This document shows, in pieces, positions 42,901 through 57,900 of a stretch of DNA of 64,000 bases. Positions within the stretch are counted from its first letter, which is position 1, and each line of letters begins with the position of its first letter. Source of the stretch: a virus. A program made the position numbers and the translations under genes. Location: the IMG/VR virus record IMGVR_UViG_3300009551_000003, positions 1-64,000 of that record. One strand, 5' to 3'. The notes below the pieces were generated by a model that was not told the origin of the DNA, did not search any database, and was given only the letters and a program-made list of their open reading frames with translations.

Positions 42901-45900
42901 AAACGGTGTAGCCGAGGAGCATAATTATGAAAGACGCAAAGGGCCACGGCAGTAACGCACGCGGCATCGTCGGGACGTTTACGCCCGACGCCAAGCATAT
43001 GTATAACCATTTGCGGAATAGCGGCGTCCCACACCGGCTTGCCGTAGACAGGACCTTCACGGCGTTTCCGGGCAAAACCCAAATGACGAACGCCGATGCC
43101 GCCGCCGCTCTGGCGAGTGGCCCGAAGTCGGCACCGGCTCCGGTCCATGACGCATGGAGCAACACCCCCGGCGGTGACCGCACGGACTGGCGCTTAAACA
43201 GTCACACGCATGAGATTGTATCGCCGTCCGGCGACGTGGCCGCGAGGATGCGGCTCGGGAAGAACAACGGCCTCGCCGTTGACGTGCCGGGCCAAGGCAA
43301 GATCAGCCACAGTGGCGGCCCGTCTATCCACGATGCGGTCGCCATGCCAGACTATCGCGCGAAAGGTGGATCGTTTCCGGCTGATCACATCTCTGGAGCG
43401 CTTCACTTTTTGACCGGCAAAGATTTCTCCGGTCACACGGTTCGGAGGGTCAAGTGAAGGACGCAAAGGGCCACGGCTCAAATACTCGCGGCGGCAGTAA
43501 TGTCGGTCGGCGGTACACGTCCATGAGTTCGTTTACTCCATGGCCTAAAGGGACCCGGTTTGTCAAAGGCACGCTCGCCACTGCCGACGAAGTAAACCGA
43601 ATTGCCTCTGGCGTTAAGATCAACCCATCTGATACGGAAGCGGCTCGATCCCTCGCGAGTGGCCCCAAGTCGGCGCCGGCTCCTATCCATGACGCATGGA
43701 GTGAGACGCCCGGCGGCGACCGCAGTCCGAGTGACAAGGTCCACAGTACCTATACGATCAAGCCCGTAGCCGGCGGCCATGTGTTGGTCAAAGGCTCACG
43801 TGATCTGAAAATCGACGGGCGCGAGGGCTGATCCGATGAAAGACGCACGGGGCCACGGCAGCAACTCACACGGCGGCGGTCCAGTCGTGCGGAATTGGTC
43901 ATCGGTACGCGGCATCATGCCGACGAAGCCGTACCGACAGGGCGGCACATGGCGGACAGACAAGCTCGGGCTCACCTATCGTGTTGATGATGCCGCTGCG
44001 GCCGGCGCGCTCGCGAGCGGCCCGAAGTCGGAGCCGGTCCCGGTGCACTATGCGATGCACGAGGCAGCCGGCAAACAATTCGGCCAGCGGATCGCGTCTG
44101 ATGATCGGCATCCGGTTGAGCAGTATCACAGGAACCCGCTATGAAGGATTCAAAGGGGCATGGCTCCGATACGCGCGGCGGCACGGGCACGCAAGGCATG
44201 CGGCTCGTGAAGACGCACGTCGCCGGTCCGCATTTTGCCAAGGTCTACAAGAATCCTGAGTGGGGAGAGAACGTCGTCAAGTTTTTCCACAACGGCGCTT
44301 ATCAGCCAAAGGCTGACTACTTTACCAACGACATGAGTGACGCACATGCGACTGCGCAATCGGCGCTCAATCGCTACACTGATCAGGACGCGAAGGCTGC
44401 GCTCGCGAGCGGTCCGAAGTCGGCCCCTGTCCCAGTGCATGATAGCATGATGAGCGATGCCGAACAGGGACGGCTCTCGGGTAGGCAGTTCGTAGATAGA
44501 GGCGACAGTCGAGCCCTTCCGGACGGATCATTCAAGGCTGACTGGCCCTCCTCTCCTAGGTATAAGGCAACAACGAGGTTGAACGCGTGGGGCCAGACCC
44601 CGGAGACGGCTAAGGCGGTCCGCAAGCAAATTCGGGACAACCGACGCCAGAGCAAGATGCGGAGCTATCCATGAAGGACGCAAAAGGCCACGGCAGTGAC
44701 GCACGCGGCGTACACTCACACGGCATCCAGAAAATCGGACAGCCGGAGCCTCCGACGCCTACAATTTTCAAAAAGGATCGTGACGGCGGCGGAGTATTTG
44801 CGGCGTTCCCGACATTGCCCGGGGACGACAATCCGGCGACTATGATGGCATATGCTCACGTAGGACAGCATAGTGCAGCCCACATGAATTATGTTTCTTC
44901 GGCTAAGCCTGCGAAGCCGGCAGAGTATGCGTCTCTTCTGTCCGAACTGAAATCTATCGGTTACAATCCGAAGATCATGCAGAAGATGACGCAAGCCCAT
45001 TATCAGGCTCGCAAGGCGACGCTGAAAGGATAACCCAAATGAAAGACGCAAAAGGCCACGGCAGCGACGCCAAAGGCGCTCACTCTCTGGCGATCGACAA
45101 ACTCCCTGCGAAGATGGGGCGCCGGCATTTCGAACAGATCGCCGCGCAGCTTCGCGCGCAGGCCCCCCAAGGGTCGGCGAAGAATTTCCTCGATCCGAAC
45201 GATCCTCGCAATCCGCAATCGAACGCTGCATGGGATGCGCATAATGCACGCGTCAACGCAATGGCTGACCATCTCGCTACTACTAATCCGGGCTTCCGGC
45301 GCGACTTGTTCATCAAGGCCTCGCAGCCGGACACGAGCTACAAGAATAAATCGACGCGCTCGATCACGCAAAGAAACGCGGCGAAAGACCTGTCTCGGTT
45401 CAATGCGAAATGAGCTATCCCGAAACATACGATGATGTGACCGACGAAGACGCGGCAGACGCGCTTCGTCACAAGCATCACAAGTCGGCGCCAGTACCGA
45501 TTCATCCGACGTTCTATGAGAAGCGACAGGACGAAGCCGATGCGGAGGCGACTGACGCGGCGCCGGACTGGAGCGACGATACATGAAAGACCCGATGGGC
45601 CATGGCAGCGCAGCAAGATTCCAAGATCATCCTGCTCCGGGCGCTACGCAAAGTGGAAATAGCTATTCGACTTTACGTCCTAGTGGCCGTCCTGCTTATG
45701 CGGGCGGCCAGCCTGTTTCATCGAACGCCGCAGCGGCCCAAGCGTTGATGGGCAAGCTGATGGGTACGCAAGCTCCAATTCACCCGGGCATGCTTCTGCG
45801 ATCGGCCCGGGACTCCTGATGGACTACTATTCCGTGCTCAAGCGCCAACCCAGTTTCAAGCACACCGCCGGCATCTCCATGGCCGTGCAGAGCGCGCACA

Positions 45901-48900
45901 ACTTCACGCCGACGCCCAACTACACGCCGGCCGAGATCGCGTACCACAAGGGCGCGGACGCGCGCAGGCGCGGGCGCACTGAGGCAGATAACACCTACGC
46001 GGACGAACAGCCGGCCTTGTCGGCTGAGTGGATGCGAGGATTCAATGGATAAGTGGCTCGTCGCGGAGATTGTAGACGGGACGCAACTCGTGTACTATTC
46101 GGGCGGCGTCTGCATCTGCACGATCGAGGTTGACCTGAGCCTGTCCTCCGCTAGGATTCTCGCGGATAATTTGAACAACGCCAAGGCGAGGCCGAAGAAA
46201 TGAAAGACGCAAAAGGACATGGCAGCGATAGGCGTGGTAAGTACGTTGATATCAACGGCAGAGGTATCATCCCGAGCCGGCCGTTTCGCGAAGGCACTGC
46301 CCATCAGGTTTCACTTGCTGAGAAGCATGGCATCCCTACCGACCATCTCGTAAATGTGCAGCCGGTTCGCGACTTTGGAAAGCGCAATACCGTGCCCGCT
46401 GGCGGTCCGGGAAACCCGAACGTGCCGGCGCATCAGTCACGAATCGGTGCACTGGTAAGGGAATTTGCAAAGTCTGAGGCCGGCGCTGGTAGGGTCCCAG
46501 AATCTCTCAAAGATTTTGACGTTCGTGGTAAAGATGCTTCGGACGTAAGTGATCTAGTGCACACCCTATACAAGGGTCTTGCTCACCACGGCGAGCCATC
46601 GAGTATACTTGACTTCATGCGCTTTCTAGGTTTCCTTGGCGCAATCGCTATCATTGACGTACTTGCATTGGGGATGGGCCTGAAATGAAAGATGCGAAGG
46701 GGCACGGCAGCAACGCTAAAGGCGTCGCGCAAGCGGCTGGATATAATGTCGTCAATCGAAAAGACGGCATGGGGCACGCCCTTGTTGATCCCATGCGAGC
46801 TAGCGGGAAATTTTCAGAGGCCGATATTACTCGATACCTAAAATGGATACCGAACAATAAACGTGGCATAGAACCCGTCTGAAGGTGGATCGATGAAGGA
46901 TGCGAAGGGCCACGGCTCCAATCCTCGCGGCACGCACGCGAGCGGCGTGGAGAACCTTGGGAGGCCGGCGACGAGTGTCAAGCAAGTCATCAAGGCGGTC
47001 GGCAGTGACAAGCTCGATTTGGTCCGTGGCAATGGCTATTGGTACTTCATCTATGACGATCCTGTGAGAGGAATTTACGACACTACGAGCATCCCGACGA
47101 TGCAGCTTCGCAATTTCACGATTGAGGAGTGGGCGGCGGACGGCCGTGAGTTCGTAGCGAAGATGGAAAAACGCTATGCGGAAAAGTTGGCTCGACGGGG
47201 GTAAAGGATGAAGGACGCAAAGGGCCACGGCTCCAATCCACGCGGCACGCACGCCGCCGGAATCGAGAAGGCGACGACGCCGGTTGTCGTCCGGCCCGAA
47301 GTGCTGGCGCATATCCAGAAGAACCCGGGCGGCTTTTCAGTCACGCCGAAGGGCCGCACTCCGAGCACCGGGTACATGGTTTCGGTTCCGGGGCGCACGC
47401 GAATCGTGAGCGAATCGGACCTCTCGGGTCCGGAAGGCAAGCGCATTCTACAGGCCTATGCCGAGGAGCACTCGGACGTGCTTCGCCAACCGGGCGCGCA
47501 TCTCGGCGGATGGACAGACAAGAACACTGGGAAGACCTATCTCGACGTGTCGCACAACATCAAGAGCTTGCCTAGAGCGGTGACCGCCGGCAAGGCGCGC
47601 AATCAGATCGCGATCTGGGATGTGAAGAGGCAGCGCGAGATTTCCACTGGCGGCACCGGAGAGTAACTGTCCGGAATCTGTATACAAGTTTGGGACAGAT
47701 CAAGCTCGCTAATCGCTAGTTGCCCGAGCCCCGTCCAAAGGGCTATGCTTGCGCGACAATTCCCACGAGGATTATCCCTATGGCGTATCAGACGAGTGGC
47801 GGCACCAAGGCTCCGGTCAAAGGTGGCATGAGCGATCAGACCTCCAGCAACATTGCGCGCGATGGCGCCGCGAAGCATCCGCAGACCAAGTTTCCGGTCA
47901 AGGGCGGCATGAAGAACATGCAAGCCTATGATGCGGCCAAGAACGTCAGCGGCTCTGGCCCGGACGCCTCCTCGCCGGACCCGCTCGCCAAGGAATCTAT
48001 CTCGAAGGGCTTCAAGGATGCGCCGGCCGCGTGGGGTATGACCGATGCCAACAACCGTGGCGTCGATCATAATCAGGGCCGCGCTGTTCTGAGTGAGGCT
48101 GCTCTCAAGAGTTGCTAAGGATTTTCCACGATGGGTACGCCACTCGAACAGGGTGATCAGTTCATCCAGTCGCGCGAGAAGGCTAAGAACGGCTATGGCC
48201 AGAACGGCTATCAGGGTCCGTCGAGCGATCTCCCGGGACAGCACACGACTTCCGGCTTCTTGCCGGCCGTGACGCTGCCGAAGACAGATGCCAACTGGCA
48301 GACTCGCAAAGTTGACTCGACGCCGATCGCGCCCGCGCACGGCATGTCTGGCCCCAAGGCCTCCAGCACGATTCCCGCCACGACACTCTCGCCCCGTCAA
48401 ACGAAAGAGCTACAAACGCGAAAGGCCTAACCAAGTGAAGATCATGATCGCGCCACTTGTGGCGCTTCTGTTTCTCGTGTCCCCCGCACTTGCCAAGAAA
48501 ACAGTTATCTCTGACGAGCCTGTCAAGCCGGCGGCTGAATGCGTCTCGCCGGCATCGGTGTTGAAGTCCAGTAAGGCAGAACTCCGAGCCGATCTCAAAG
48601 GCGAGGAGTTGAAGAGGTTCAACGCCAACTACGAACGCATCGCGAAGACCACCGCTCCGGATGTCGAAGAAGTTCTCGTCTACAACTACGGTAGAGAAAT
48701 CGTGATGTTGTTGGGCTTCAGAGAGGGATGCGGCGTCGGCGTCGCACTGCTCTCGACGGAATCGTTCGACAAGTACAACTCGTCTGAAGACAATACGATC
48801 TGATGCCCAAAGCGAACACCTGTAAACCTTCGAGTTTACACAAGCGGCTCCAGCGTCAACTCGAAGGTATCGAGAAACACCTTGAGGCGTTTCCGAACGA

Positions 48901-51900
48901 CAAGCTGAGCCAAGCAAGAGCCTCGACGATTCGGTCGATCCTCTCGCGTTGATATAGGATACCGTATCAAGGCTGGTCCTTGATACGCGATCACGTATCA
49001 AACTGAATTATACCCGATCGCGTATGGACGCGACCACGGAGGATCGGCATGGCCGACGAAGACGACCTATCCGATTTGCTCGGCGCTGAGCCGATGCCTG
49101 AGCCGCGATCAGCGGCCGAACTCCCCAACGAAGACGATATTGATCTGCTCGAACTGCTCGGGCCTCCGCCGTCGCGCATCATACAGGCGGCTTCGCGCGA
49201 GAAGGCGCTAGGCCCATCACGGTTGCTCGCGCCAACAAATGGCATGGGTTCCGGCCGCGTGCCCGGCGGTAAGTGCTCGCCCGAACGCATGCAAGGCATC
49301 CTCACATTCATGGAGTTGATGCCCATCCCCGCGAAGGCCTGCCGCTTCTCAAACATCCATCCCGCGACCCTCCAGCTATGGCTGAAGAAGAGCGAACGCG
49401 GCCAGCCCGGCGATATCTTTGACCTCGTCGTCAATCCGGATGACGGTCCGGAAGAGCGGATCACGAAACGCTTCCACGAACTTTATGATCTCGCACTCGA
49501 AACCGGGATCGACAATGTCGAAGAAGCCGCGATGAAGCGTGCGATCGGCTACGAGGAAGTTCTCACGTATCAGGGTCACGTGATGTACAAGCTCGATCCG
49601 GTCCTTATCGATCTCGGCTACAGCGGGTCAGACGCGTGGGCGAAAGATAGTCGGGGCCGGCCGATCCCCGAGACCGTGCTCAAGCAGGACCCCGACCTGA
49701 TCCAATTCATTCTGAAAAATCGTCGCGCCAAGATTTACGGCACCAAGGCGCAAGTCGATGTGAACGTGCGCGGAGGCGTGCTCGTCGTTGCGGCGAAGGC
49801 AGCGACAGGACAAGAGTTGAATGCAGAGGAGGCGCAGTATCGCGAAGCGCCGATCGAAGTGACGTTCGAAGAAGAGGACATCGGCGATGTCGGTCAGTAG
49901 CCTTCAAGTCGCCGACGTCGAATCGCCGCCATCGCGCGACTATATCGGCAAAGGCGTGATCGCGAAGAAGTACAAACTTCGTGGTGCGGACTGGGTCCCG
50001 TTCGTCGAGAACCAAGATGGCACCTTCACTGAGGCCGCATGGGCGCCGCAAGCCGGCTCCCAGTATTTCTTTTTGAAAGACCCCACGGTCGAGGTCATCT
50101 ATGAAGGAACGCGCGGCCCGGGTAAGACCGACGCGCTGATCATGGATTTCTGTCAGGACGTGGGCAAGGGCTGGGGCATTGAATGGCGCGGCGTGCTGTT
50201 CCGTCAGACGCATCCGCAACTTCGCGACGTGATCGAGAAGAGCAAGAAGTGGATCAAGCGAATCTGGCCCGACGCGTTCTTCAACGAGATCAAAACGTTT
50301 TGGGAATGGCCGACAGGCGAACGGCTGTACTTCTCGCATTTCGACACGCCGAATCAGTACAGCAACTATCACGGCCACGCCTATCCGTGGATTGGCTGGG
50401 AAGAGTTGACGACATGGGCGAGCCCCGACTGCTACAAGGTCATGTTCTCATGCTCGCGATCGACGGCCAAGGGGATGCCGCGCAAAATCCGCTCGACGAC
50501 CAACCCCTATGGCGTCGGCCATAACTGGGTCAAGACACGCTTCCGGTTGCCGATCGCGCCGGGCAAAATTCTCGGCGACGTGATCACCGACAGCATAGAC
50601 GAGAACGGCCGCAAAGAGCCGCCGCGTCGCGCGGTCCACGGCTACCTCGACGAAAACAAGATTCTGCTCTATGCCGACCCCGAATATAAGGACCGCATCC
50701 GCGCCGCCGCGCGTAACTCTTCGGAATTGGCAGCGTGGTTGGACGGCTCGTGGGACATTGTCGCGGGCGGTATGTTCGACGATATTTGGTATGAGTATCG
50801 CGATACGATCGTGATGGACCCGTTCGATCTGCCGCCGCACTGGCGCGTCTATCGGGCTTATGACCACGGCTCTTCGAAGCCGTTCTCAGTCGGCTGGTAC
50901 GCTATTAGCGATGGCACTGATCTGACCATGCGCGACGGTCGCGTGCGCGCGACGCTGCGCGGCGATCTGTTTCGCATCCATGAGTGGTACGGCTGGCGCG
51001 GGCAGCCGAACGAAGGCTGCCGCATGCTGACCAACGAAATTGCTCGCGGCATTATCGAGCGCGAAATTACTTGGGGCCTCCGCGATCCGCAGGGCAAATG
51101 GTCCCGCGTTCGGCGAGGGCCGGCCGACAGTTCGATCTTCGATCCAGAGGACAACGGCCAGCCCAGTATCTCTAGTGACTTCGAGAAGCGCGTGATGATA
51201 AACGGCACGAGCCACAAAGGGATTTTCTGGGAGCCGATCGACAAGAGCCCGGGCTCGCGAAAACAGGGCTGGGAGCAAATTCGAAAGCGGCTGAAGGCGA
51301 CCAAACGGCCGCCGGGCGGCTACCGGGAAATCCCCGGGCTGTTCGTTTCCAATGAGTGCGTGCATTGGCTCCGTTGCGTGCCCGTGCTGCCCCGTGACGA
51401 TACTGATCTCGACGACGTTGATGACGAGTCGGAAGACCATAATGGCGACGAGACGAGATACATGCTGCGCTTCGAACCACGCGGAATGTCTTCAAAGAGG
51501 GTCTAAGGTACTTGCATTTAAGTCAGAAATATGGTTAACAGCGAATCCCCCGGAAAGCGATAACTGCCATGGCATTGCCAGACAAGCATCCCGAATACGT
51601 TGAGCGTGTAGGCGAGTGGCTACAGATGGCCGACACCTATGCCGGCGAGCGCGCGGTCAAAACAAAGCGCATGGACTATCTGCCGGCGACGGAAGGCATG
51701 GTGCAAGACGGCATGACAACGCCGTCGTCTCCGGGCTGGAAGGACTACGAAGCCTACCTCTTGCGCGCGGTCTATCATAACTTCGTCCGTGACGCCGTAC
51801 AGGCCATGGTCGGCATCTTGCACAACAAACCGGCCGTGATCACGTTGCCGCCGCGTCTTTCGGACATGATGACGAAGGCGACGATTCAGGGCGAAAGTCT

Positions 51901-54900
51901 TCAACAACTTCTGCGCCGGATCAACGTGGCGCAACTGACGTTCGCGCGCTGCGGTCTCCTCGTGGATGCGCCGACAGGCATGGATGTGAACAAGGCGCTC
52001 CCCTATATCGCGTTCTACGATCCGGTGCGGATCATCAACTGGGACGCCGGACGCGAGAACGAAGGACGGAATCAGCTTCAGCTTGTCGTGCTCGACGAGA
52101 GCGGCTACCGCCGTGAAGGCTTCACATGGAAGGAAGAGCGCAAGTTTCGTGTTCTAACGCGCGGCATCCCGGCGAGCCTTGAGAGCGGCTGGGAAACTCC
52201 GGGTCCGGATGACGAGTTCACGGTCGCCGTCAAGGTCAATGATACCAGCATGCCGACGTCGGACGACTTCAAGACGCCGTCGATCGGTGGCGTTACGCTC
52301 AAAGAGATTCCATTCGTTTTCATCGGTGCAACTGATCTTGTTCCAGAGCCGGAAGTCCCCCCACTTCTCAATCTGAGCAACCTGTCTCTCGCAATCTATC
52401 GCGCGGAGGCAGACTATCGCCAAACGCTCTATTTGCAGGGCCAGCAAACGCTTGTCCTAATCGGCACTGAAGGCGGCGGAGCCGAAGACGAAGATGCTCC
52501 GATGCGTATCGGCGCCAAAGGCATGATTCAGTTGCGTCAAGGCAGCGATGCCAAATACATCGGCGTCAACCCGGGCGGTCTTGGTGAGATGCGTCAATCG
52601 CTCACGGCCGACAAGACGGCCGCCGCGTCGGAAGGCGTTTCGTTCCTCGACGTTGGGAATGCCCGTGGCGAATCGGGAGAAGCTTTGCGCGTCCGCGTTG
52701 CGGCTCGCACCACCACAATTTCATCGATCGCTCAGGCTGCCGGCGCGGGCCTTGAACGTGCGTTGAGGTTCTGCGCGGAATGGGTCGGCGAGGACCCGAA
52801 TGATGTCAAGGTCGAGGTGCCGAAGGACTTCGCGGATCAGACGGTACAGGGCGCGGCGCTGCTCGCGTTCATGCAGGCAAAGCAATTGGGCCTGCCGTTG
52901 TCGCTGAAGTCACTGCACATGATGATGAAGGCGAACGATATGTCGGACATGACGTTCGCCGAGGAGAACGAACAGATCGAATCCGAGAGCGAAACAATGC
53001 TCGGCTCCATGGTCGGCCCATATCAATTGCCGGTGGACGACAACTTCCTCGACACCGACAACCCGCCGGAACTCGATCCGGCTGCTCAACCGGCCCAGCC
53101 GGCGCCAACCGCGCCGCCAGCCCCTGTCACTCCGCCGAACAAGAACGTCCCTGTGACACCCCACGTGCGCGGTTCGCCGACCCCGCTGAAGAAGAAAGTC
53201 GGCAAAAAAGGCGATTCAGCCAAATAAGGATACCTGACCCATGGCCTATATTGTGAAGAACATCTCCGGCGACGTGCTGCCGATTGACGGCGTCGATCTC
53301 GCCAAAGACGATCAGCTTCGATTTGTTTCGCTGTCAGCGGAAGTGATCGCATATCGAGACGCCAAACCGCCCAAGGTGCAAGTCAAGACAGACGAGACGA
53401 CGCTCAAAGAGCGTGAGTCTGATGTTGCCGCGTTCAAGCCGTTCACGGGCATCTGATAGCTGATGGCTTTCAATCCTTCAGAGGCACGCGACAATCAAGG
53501 TCGATGGACGCGCGGGGGAGGGGAATCTGATCTCCTCCCTCGCAACGTTATCGATCCGCGTGCCATGGAGGTTGGCGGCGACGAGTGGAACAGGCAAACT
53601 GCGCAACGGCTCGAAACTGAATACGCGGCCGTGCGTCCCGATATCGATCGGATTGCGCAAGAGGCTGTTGACCAAGAGGTGGAAGTTTCGGGAGGGTCTC
53701 CGGGCTCGTGGGATGAAGTGTCCGAAGAGGCACAAGAGGCGGCGGCCGACAAATACTACGGGCTGAACTACGACTCGAATTACGACAGCGAAGTTGAGAG
53801 TTGGCATGAGAACGGCGATGCTTTGAATGATGCCAAGCGCGATCTCGCCGACGACGGGGATTGGAAGGCTGAGTGGCTATCCGATTTTCTTTCGGGTAAC
53901 GAAGACGATGCCCATCCTATCCCGTACACGGCGGGACAGTTGCTTGATGCGATCGAGATACACGCGGATGATGACGGCGGTGATCCGATTATCGACTTCA
54001 ACAACGACTTCTTGTCGGAGCCGAGCGACCTTGACCCCAACTGGAATGCGAATCAGGCGACGCTGCCCGGGATCGATGTCAAGCCGGCAGCGGGCCATGA
54101 TCATCTGACGGAGGCTATGCGAGACGAGATCAGGAAGGCTCTTATCGAAGCCTTCAATGAAGAGGCTGAGAAGAAATCGTCTGATGTTGAGACTCCGGAG
54201 TACATCGCGGAGAGCGCGAAAGAGCAGACCCAAAACCAATGGGAGGAGATGTCCGACGAGGACAAGTATCAATGGACGAAGGACAATACCCAGCTAATCG
54301 AGGATTCCGAAGGCAACGACGATGACGTTTCACGAACGGTCGAAATGCCGGCCAAGTTCGATCCTCTAAATGAGACCTCGGGCGAGGACTATAAGCGCAC
54401 TCAGGCGCTCGCGAAATACGTCAGTGACCATCGGGCCGCGCAACTGATCACCGATCGCGTGAACGCGGGCCTTATTGGGCAGCCGAAAGGCGAGGCGAAA
54501 CTGGCATGGAATAAGGTCACATCCAAAAACGATTGGGTACTTAATGGCGTACATTATGCAACCGAACAGGAAGCAAACGCCGCTGTAAATGCACCCAAGG
54601 ACGCAGCGTGGACAGAGAGAATGCTCCAAGCGGTGCAGAGTATTGATAACCAGCTTTGGTCGGGATGGAAGGGAAGCTCGACTGGAGTTGAGGGCAGAAT
54701 CTTGCAAGTCGCGGCGGCCGACGAGCTTGGCGGGCGGTTGCGCGAGGCTACGCCAACCCGGGCCGGAGTTGATGCCACGGCGACCGCTCTCGCGGCAATG
54801 GTCTACGACGATCCGAAGTCAACTGACGCGCAGAAGGTTGACGCCAAAAAGATTATCGACGAGGCCGGCGGGCTGGAGGCGGCGCAAGCATTGGTCAAAG

Positions 54901-57900
54901 CTACGAAGATCATGGGTGACAAAGACGCCAGTCAGAATACGACGAACGCGGCCAAGACATTGATCAATGCTTTCTATAAAAACGCCCCTCCGGAAGTGAT
55001 CAAGGCCTACGCTATGAACCTTGACACGATAGGTGGTAAGGGCAACTTCCCGATCGCTGCTGCCGATATCATCTATAACTACGAGGTAAATGCGAACAAT
55101 GCCGCGCGAGCGGCCGACAAGAGTAAAGAGGCGCCAATTCTGAAGACCGAAACCGTGGACGGCTACATTCGATTACCGGACGTGAACATTGTGCGCAACG
55201 GCGCCGCCTCGACCACGGTCAGTCGAGACGTGGCAAATGGCTGGGGCGGCACAGTTAACAACGTGCCATCCGGTATTGATCGGCGAGAAGTGATCGACTA
55301 CGCGAATCAGGAGTTCAAGAATATCGGAGGATACGACGGCGTCAAAGCTGCTATTCGCGCCAAGTGGGAGACGACGCAATATCTGCTTGACCGTGCTGAC
55401 ATGCCCGTGGTGCAAGTCTATCGCGGGATCAATATGGAGCATAGACCCGACGTGACCACTAGTCAGAAAGGCGAGTTCAACCCGCCGACAAGTGGAATGG
55501 TGTCAGGCTATAAAGTCGGCCACGGCGACCCCTCGGATATGGGGCCTCTGAATCTGAAAGACTTCGATATTGGTGCTGTACTGAAGATCGCGTCGGGGAA
55601 GACGATCACAAAAGATAGCGCCATCGATCCGCCGGGCAATAAAGGCAGCGGCATTGGTACATGGACATACGATGAAGCCCCGACTGTTTCGCGGCGTATC
55701 GTGCTTCGTGCGGAAGTGCCTCGCACCGCTGTTATCTCGGTTCCGGCGTATGGAGTCAATGTCAAGAGCGAACAGGAAGTGGTTGTCGTTGGTACTGCAT
55801 GGCGTGATTGGGACGCATGGTCAGGGAGAGCCCCATCGTTTACCGAAGTGCCGCTGCATACGAAACGAACTGAAGACACGACTGCGGCATTCGACAAGTG
55901 GGTCTCCGATAACGCTACACAAGAAGCCGCTGAGATGGCCGGCATTGATAAGCTTGTCACCGAACTGAAACAAAAGAAAGCCGCGTGATGGATATCGATC
56001 TCAATGATCACGGCGATCCCCATTGGTTGTCAGGAAAGGGCAAAGCCAATCGCGACGCTATCCGGCGCAAGCATCGCGCGGCGCACGTGCTCACTCGCGA
56101 GCGCGTGCACAAGCCGGCATCTCCGGAGACGCGTGCCAAGCTGGAGAAGTCGCTGCTCGCCTACAACGAGCGCGTGCTGGCAAAAGCTCGGGTCAAGATC
56201 GAAACTGAAAAGCAGGCTGTCGGAAAGAGCCACAGAGATATCGTTGCGATCTTCAATGCAGCACTGGCGATCCTCGACGCATCCGAACCGATCATGCGTG
56301 AGATGATCGAGAGCGATTTGATGGACGTGGCAGGATCGAACAGCACAAAGCGCACAAGCGCGAAAAAGGCGACCGACGCGCTGATGAAGAAGATCACGGC
56401 CGTTCGCGTCAAGGCGATCAAGGACGCGTTCCGGCACCTGAGAGCGAATCTGCCCAATGACGTATAACCCAAGCGAGGCTCGAAACAACCATGGCGAATT
56501 TGGCACCACCGACGTCGCTCTCAAAGGCCCGGCGCCTCCGCAATCGAACGTGCGACCCGTCGCAACTGCCAGACCTATTGCGCCCGCTGCTCACGCTGGG
56601 GCGGATTCGCCGGAAGCCTCCCAGCTTCAAGCCCAGAAAGTCGCTGGGGGATATCAGCCGCTAGTCGGGCTGCCGGACAAACCCATCCAAGTCGCCGGCC
56701 AGTGGTACACACCCGGGCCGATCGGCCGGCTCAAGGACGCGGCGGCGGAGTACATGAAGACGGCCGGGCTCCCTTACAACCCGCCAACCGAATACGCGAA
56801 GCTCGACAAGACCCGGGCGGCAGAGATCGCCGATGCGTTCGAGAAGGAAAAGGCCGAACCGAATGACCCGAAGGTGAAGGCCAGTTACGATGCGATGGTG
56901 AAAGAAACGCTCGCGCAGTGGGATACGATCAAGGGCACCGGCCTGAAGGTCGAATGGGTAAAGCCCGGCCAGCCTGATCCATACGCGGCTAGCCCGCGCC
57001 TTGCTGCGCTCGACGTGAGCATGAACAATCATTGGTGGGGCTTCCCCACTGATCAGGGCTTCGGATCAGGACCCGACGCCGCGAAGTACATGAAGGACAA
57101 CCCATTGCTCAAGCCGACAGGCGAAGTGATCGACGGGCGCCCCGTAGTCGCCAACGACGTCTTCCGGATCGTGCACGACATGATGGGGCATCTGAAGGAA
57201 GGCAATGGCTTCAGAGCCGAGGGCGAAGAGAATGCGTGGCGCTCTCACGCTGCGATGTATTCGGACCTCGCGCGGCCGGCCATGACAAATGAGACGCGTG
57301 GACAAAATTCGTGGGTCAACTTTGGACCCTACGGCGAAAAGAACCGGACGGCGAATGCGGCTGATACGCACTTCGCTCCACAGAAGATCGGATTGCTGCC
57401 GGAGCGATTCGTGAATGAAGGTCGATAATGTCGATCGTAGAAATCCACGAACACGGTAGCGAGGGCTGGGATCGGCATCGTGCGAAGCACATGCCGAGGC
57501 ACTTGAAGGTCTATGGTCGGCCGCTTCATCACTGGGCGCGTGTGCTCGCTGGCGCCGACTTGAAACAGATCGAGGCAGCCATCAAGATTGGACTCACCTC
57601 TCAGGACGATAACACAACGATTGCTCACCGCGTCATCGGAAGCCGCCGGCTTAACGGCGTCAATGGCGCGACTGAGATCACGAGGCGACACATCCTCCAC
57701 CTAGGTAGGGGATACTTGCGTAAGAGAAAATCCCGCATGAGCGGGTCTTCATCGGATGTCCGATCGAAGTAACCACCAAGAGGATGCTATGAAACTTAAA
57801 ACCGTATACGCCACAGTCGAGGAAATTCCCGAAGGCTATGGCGATCTCTACACCGAACGCAATGGCCAGTGGGAGTTGACTGCCGTCGAGGGTGTGAAGA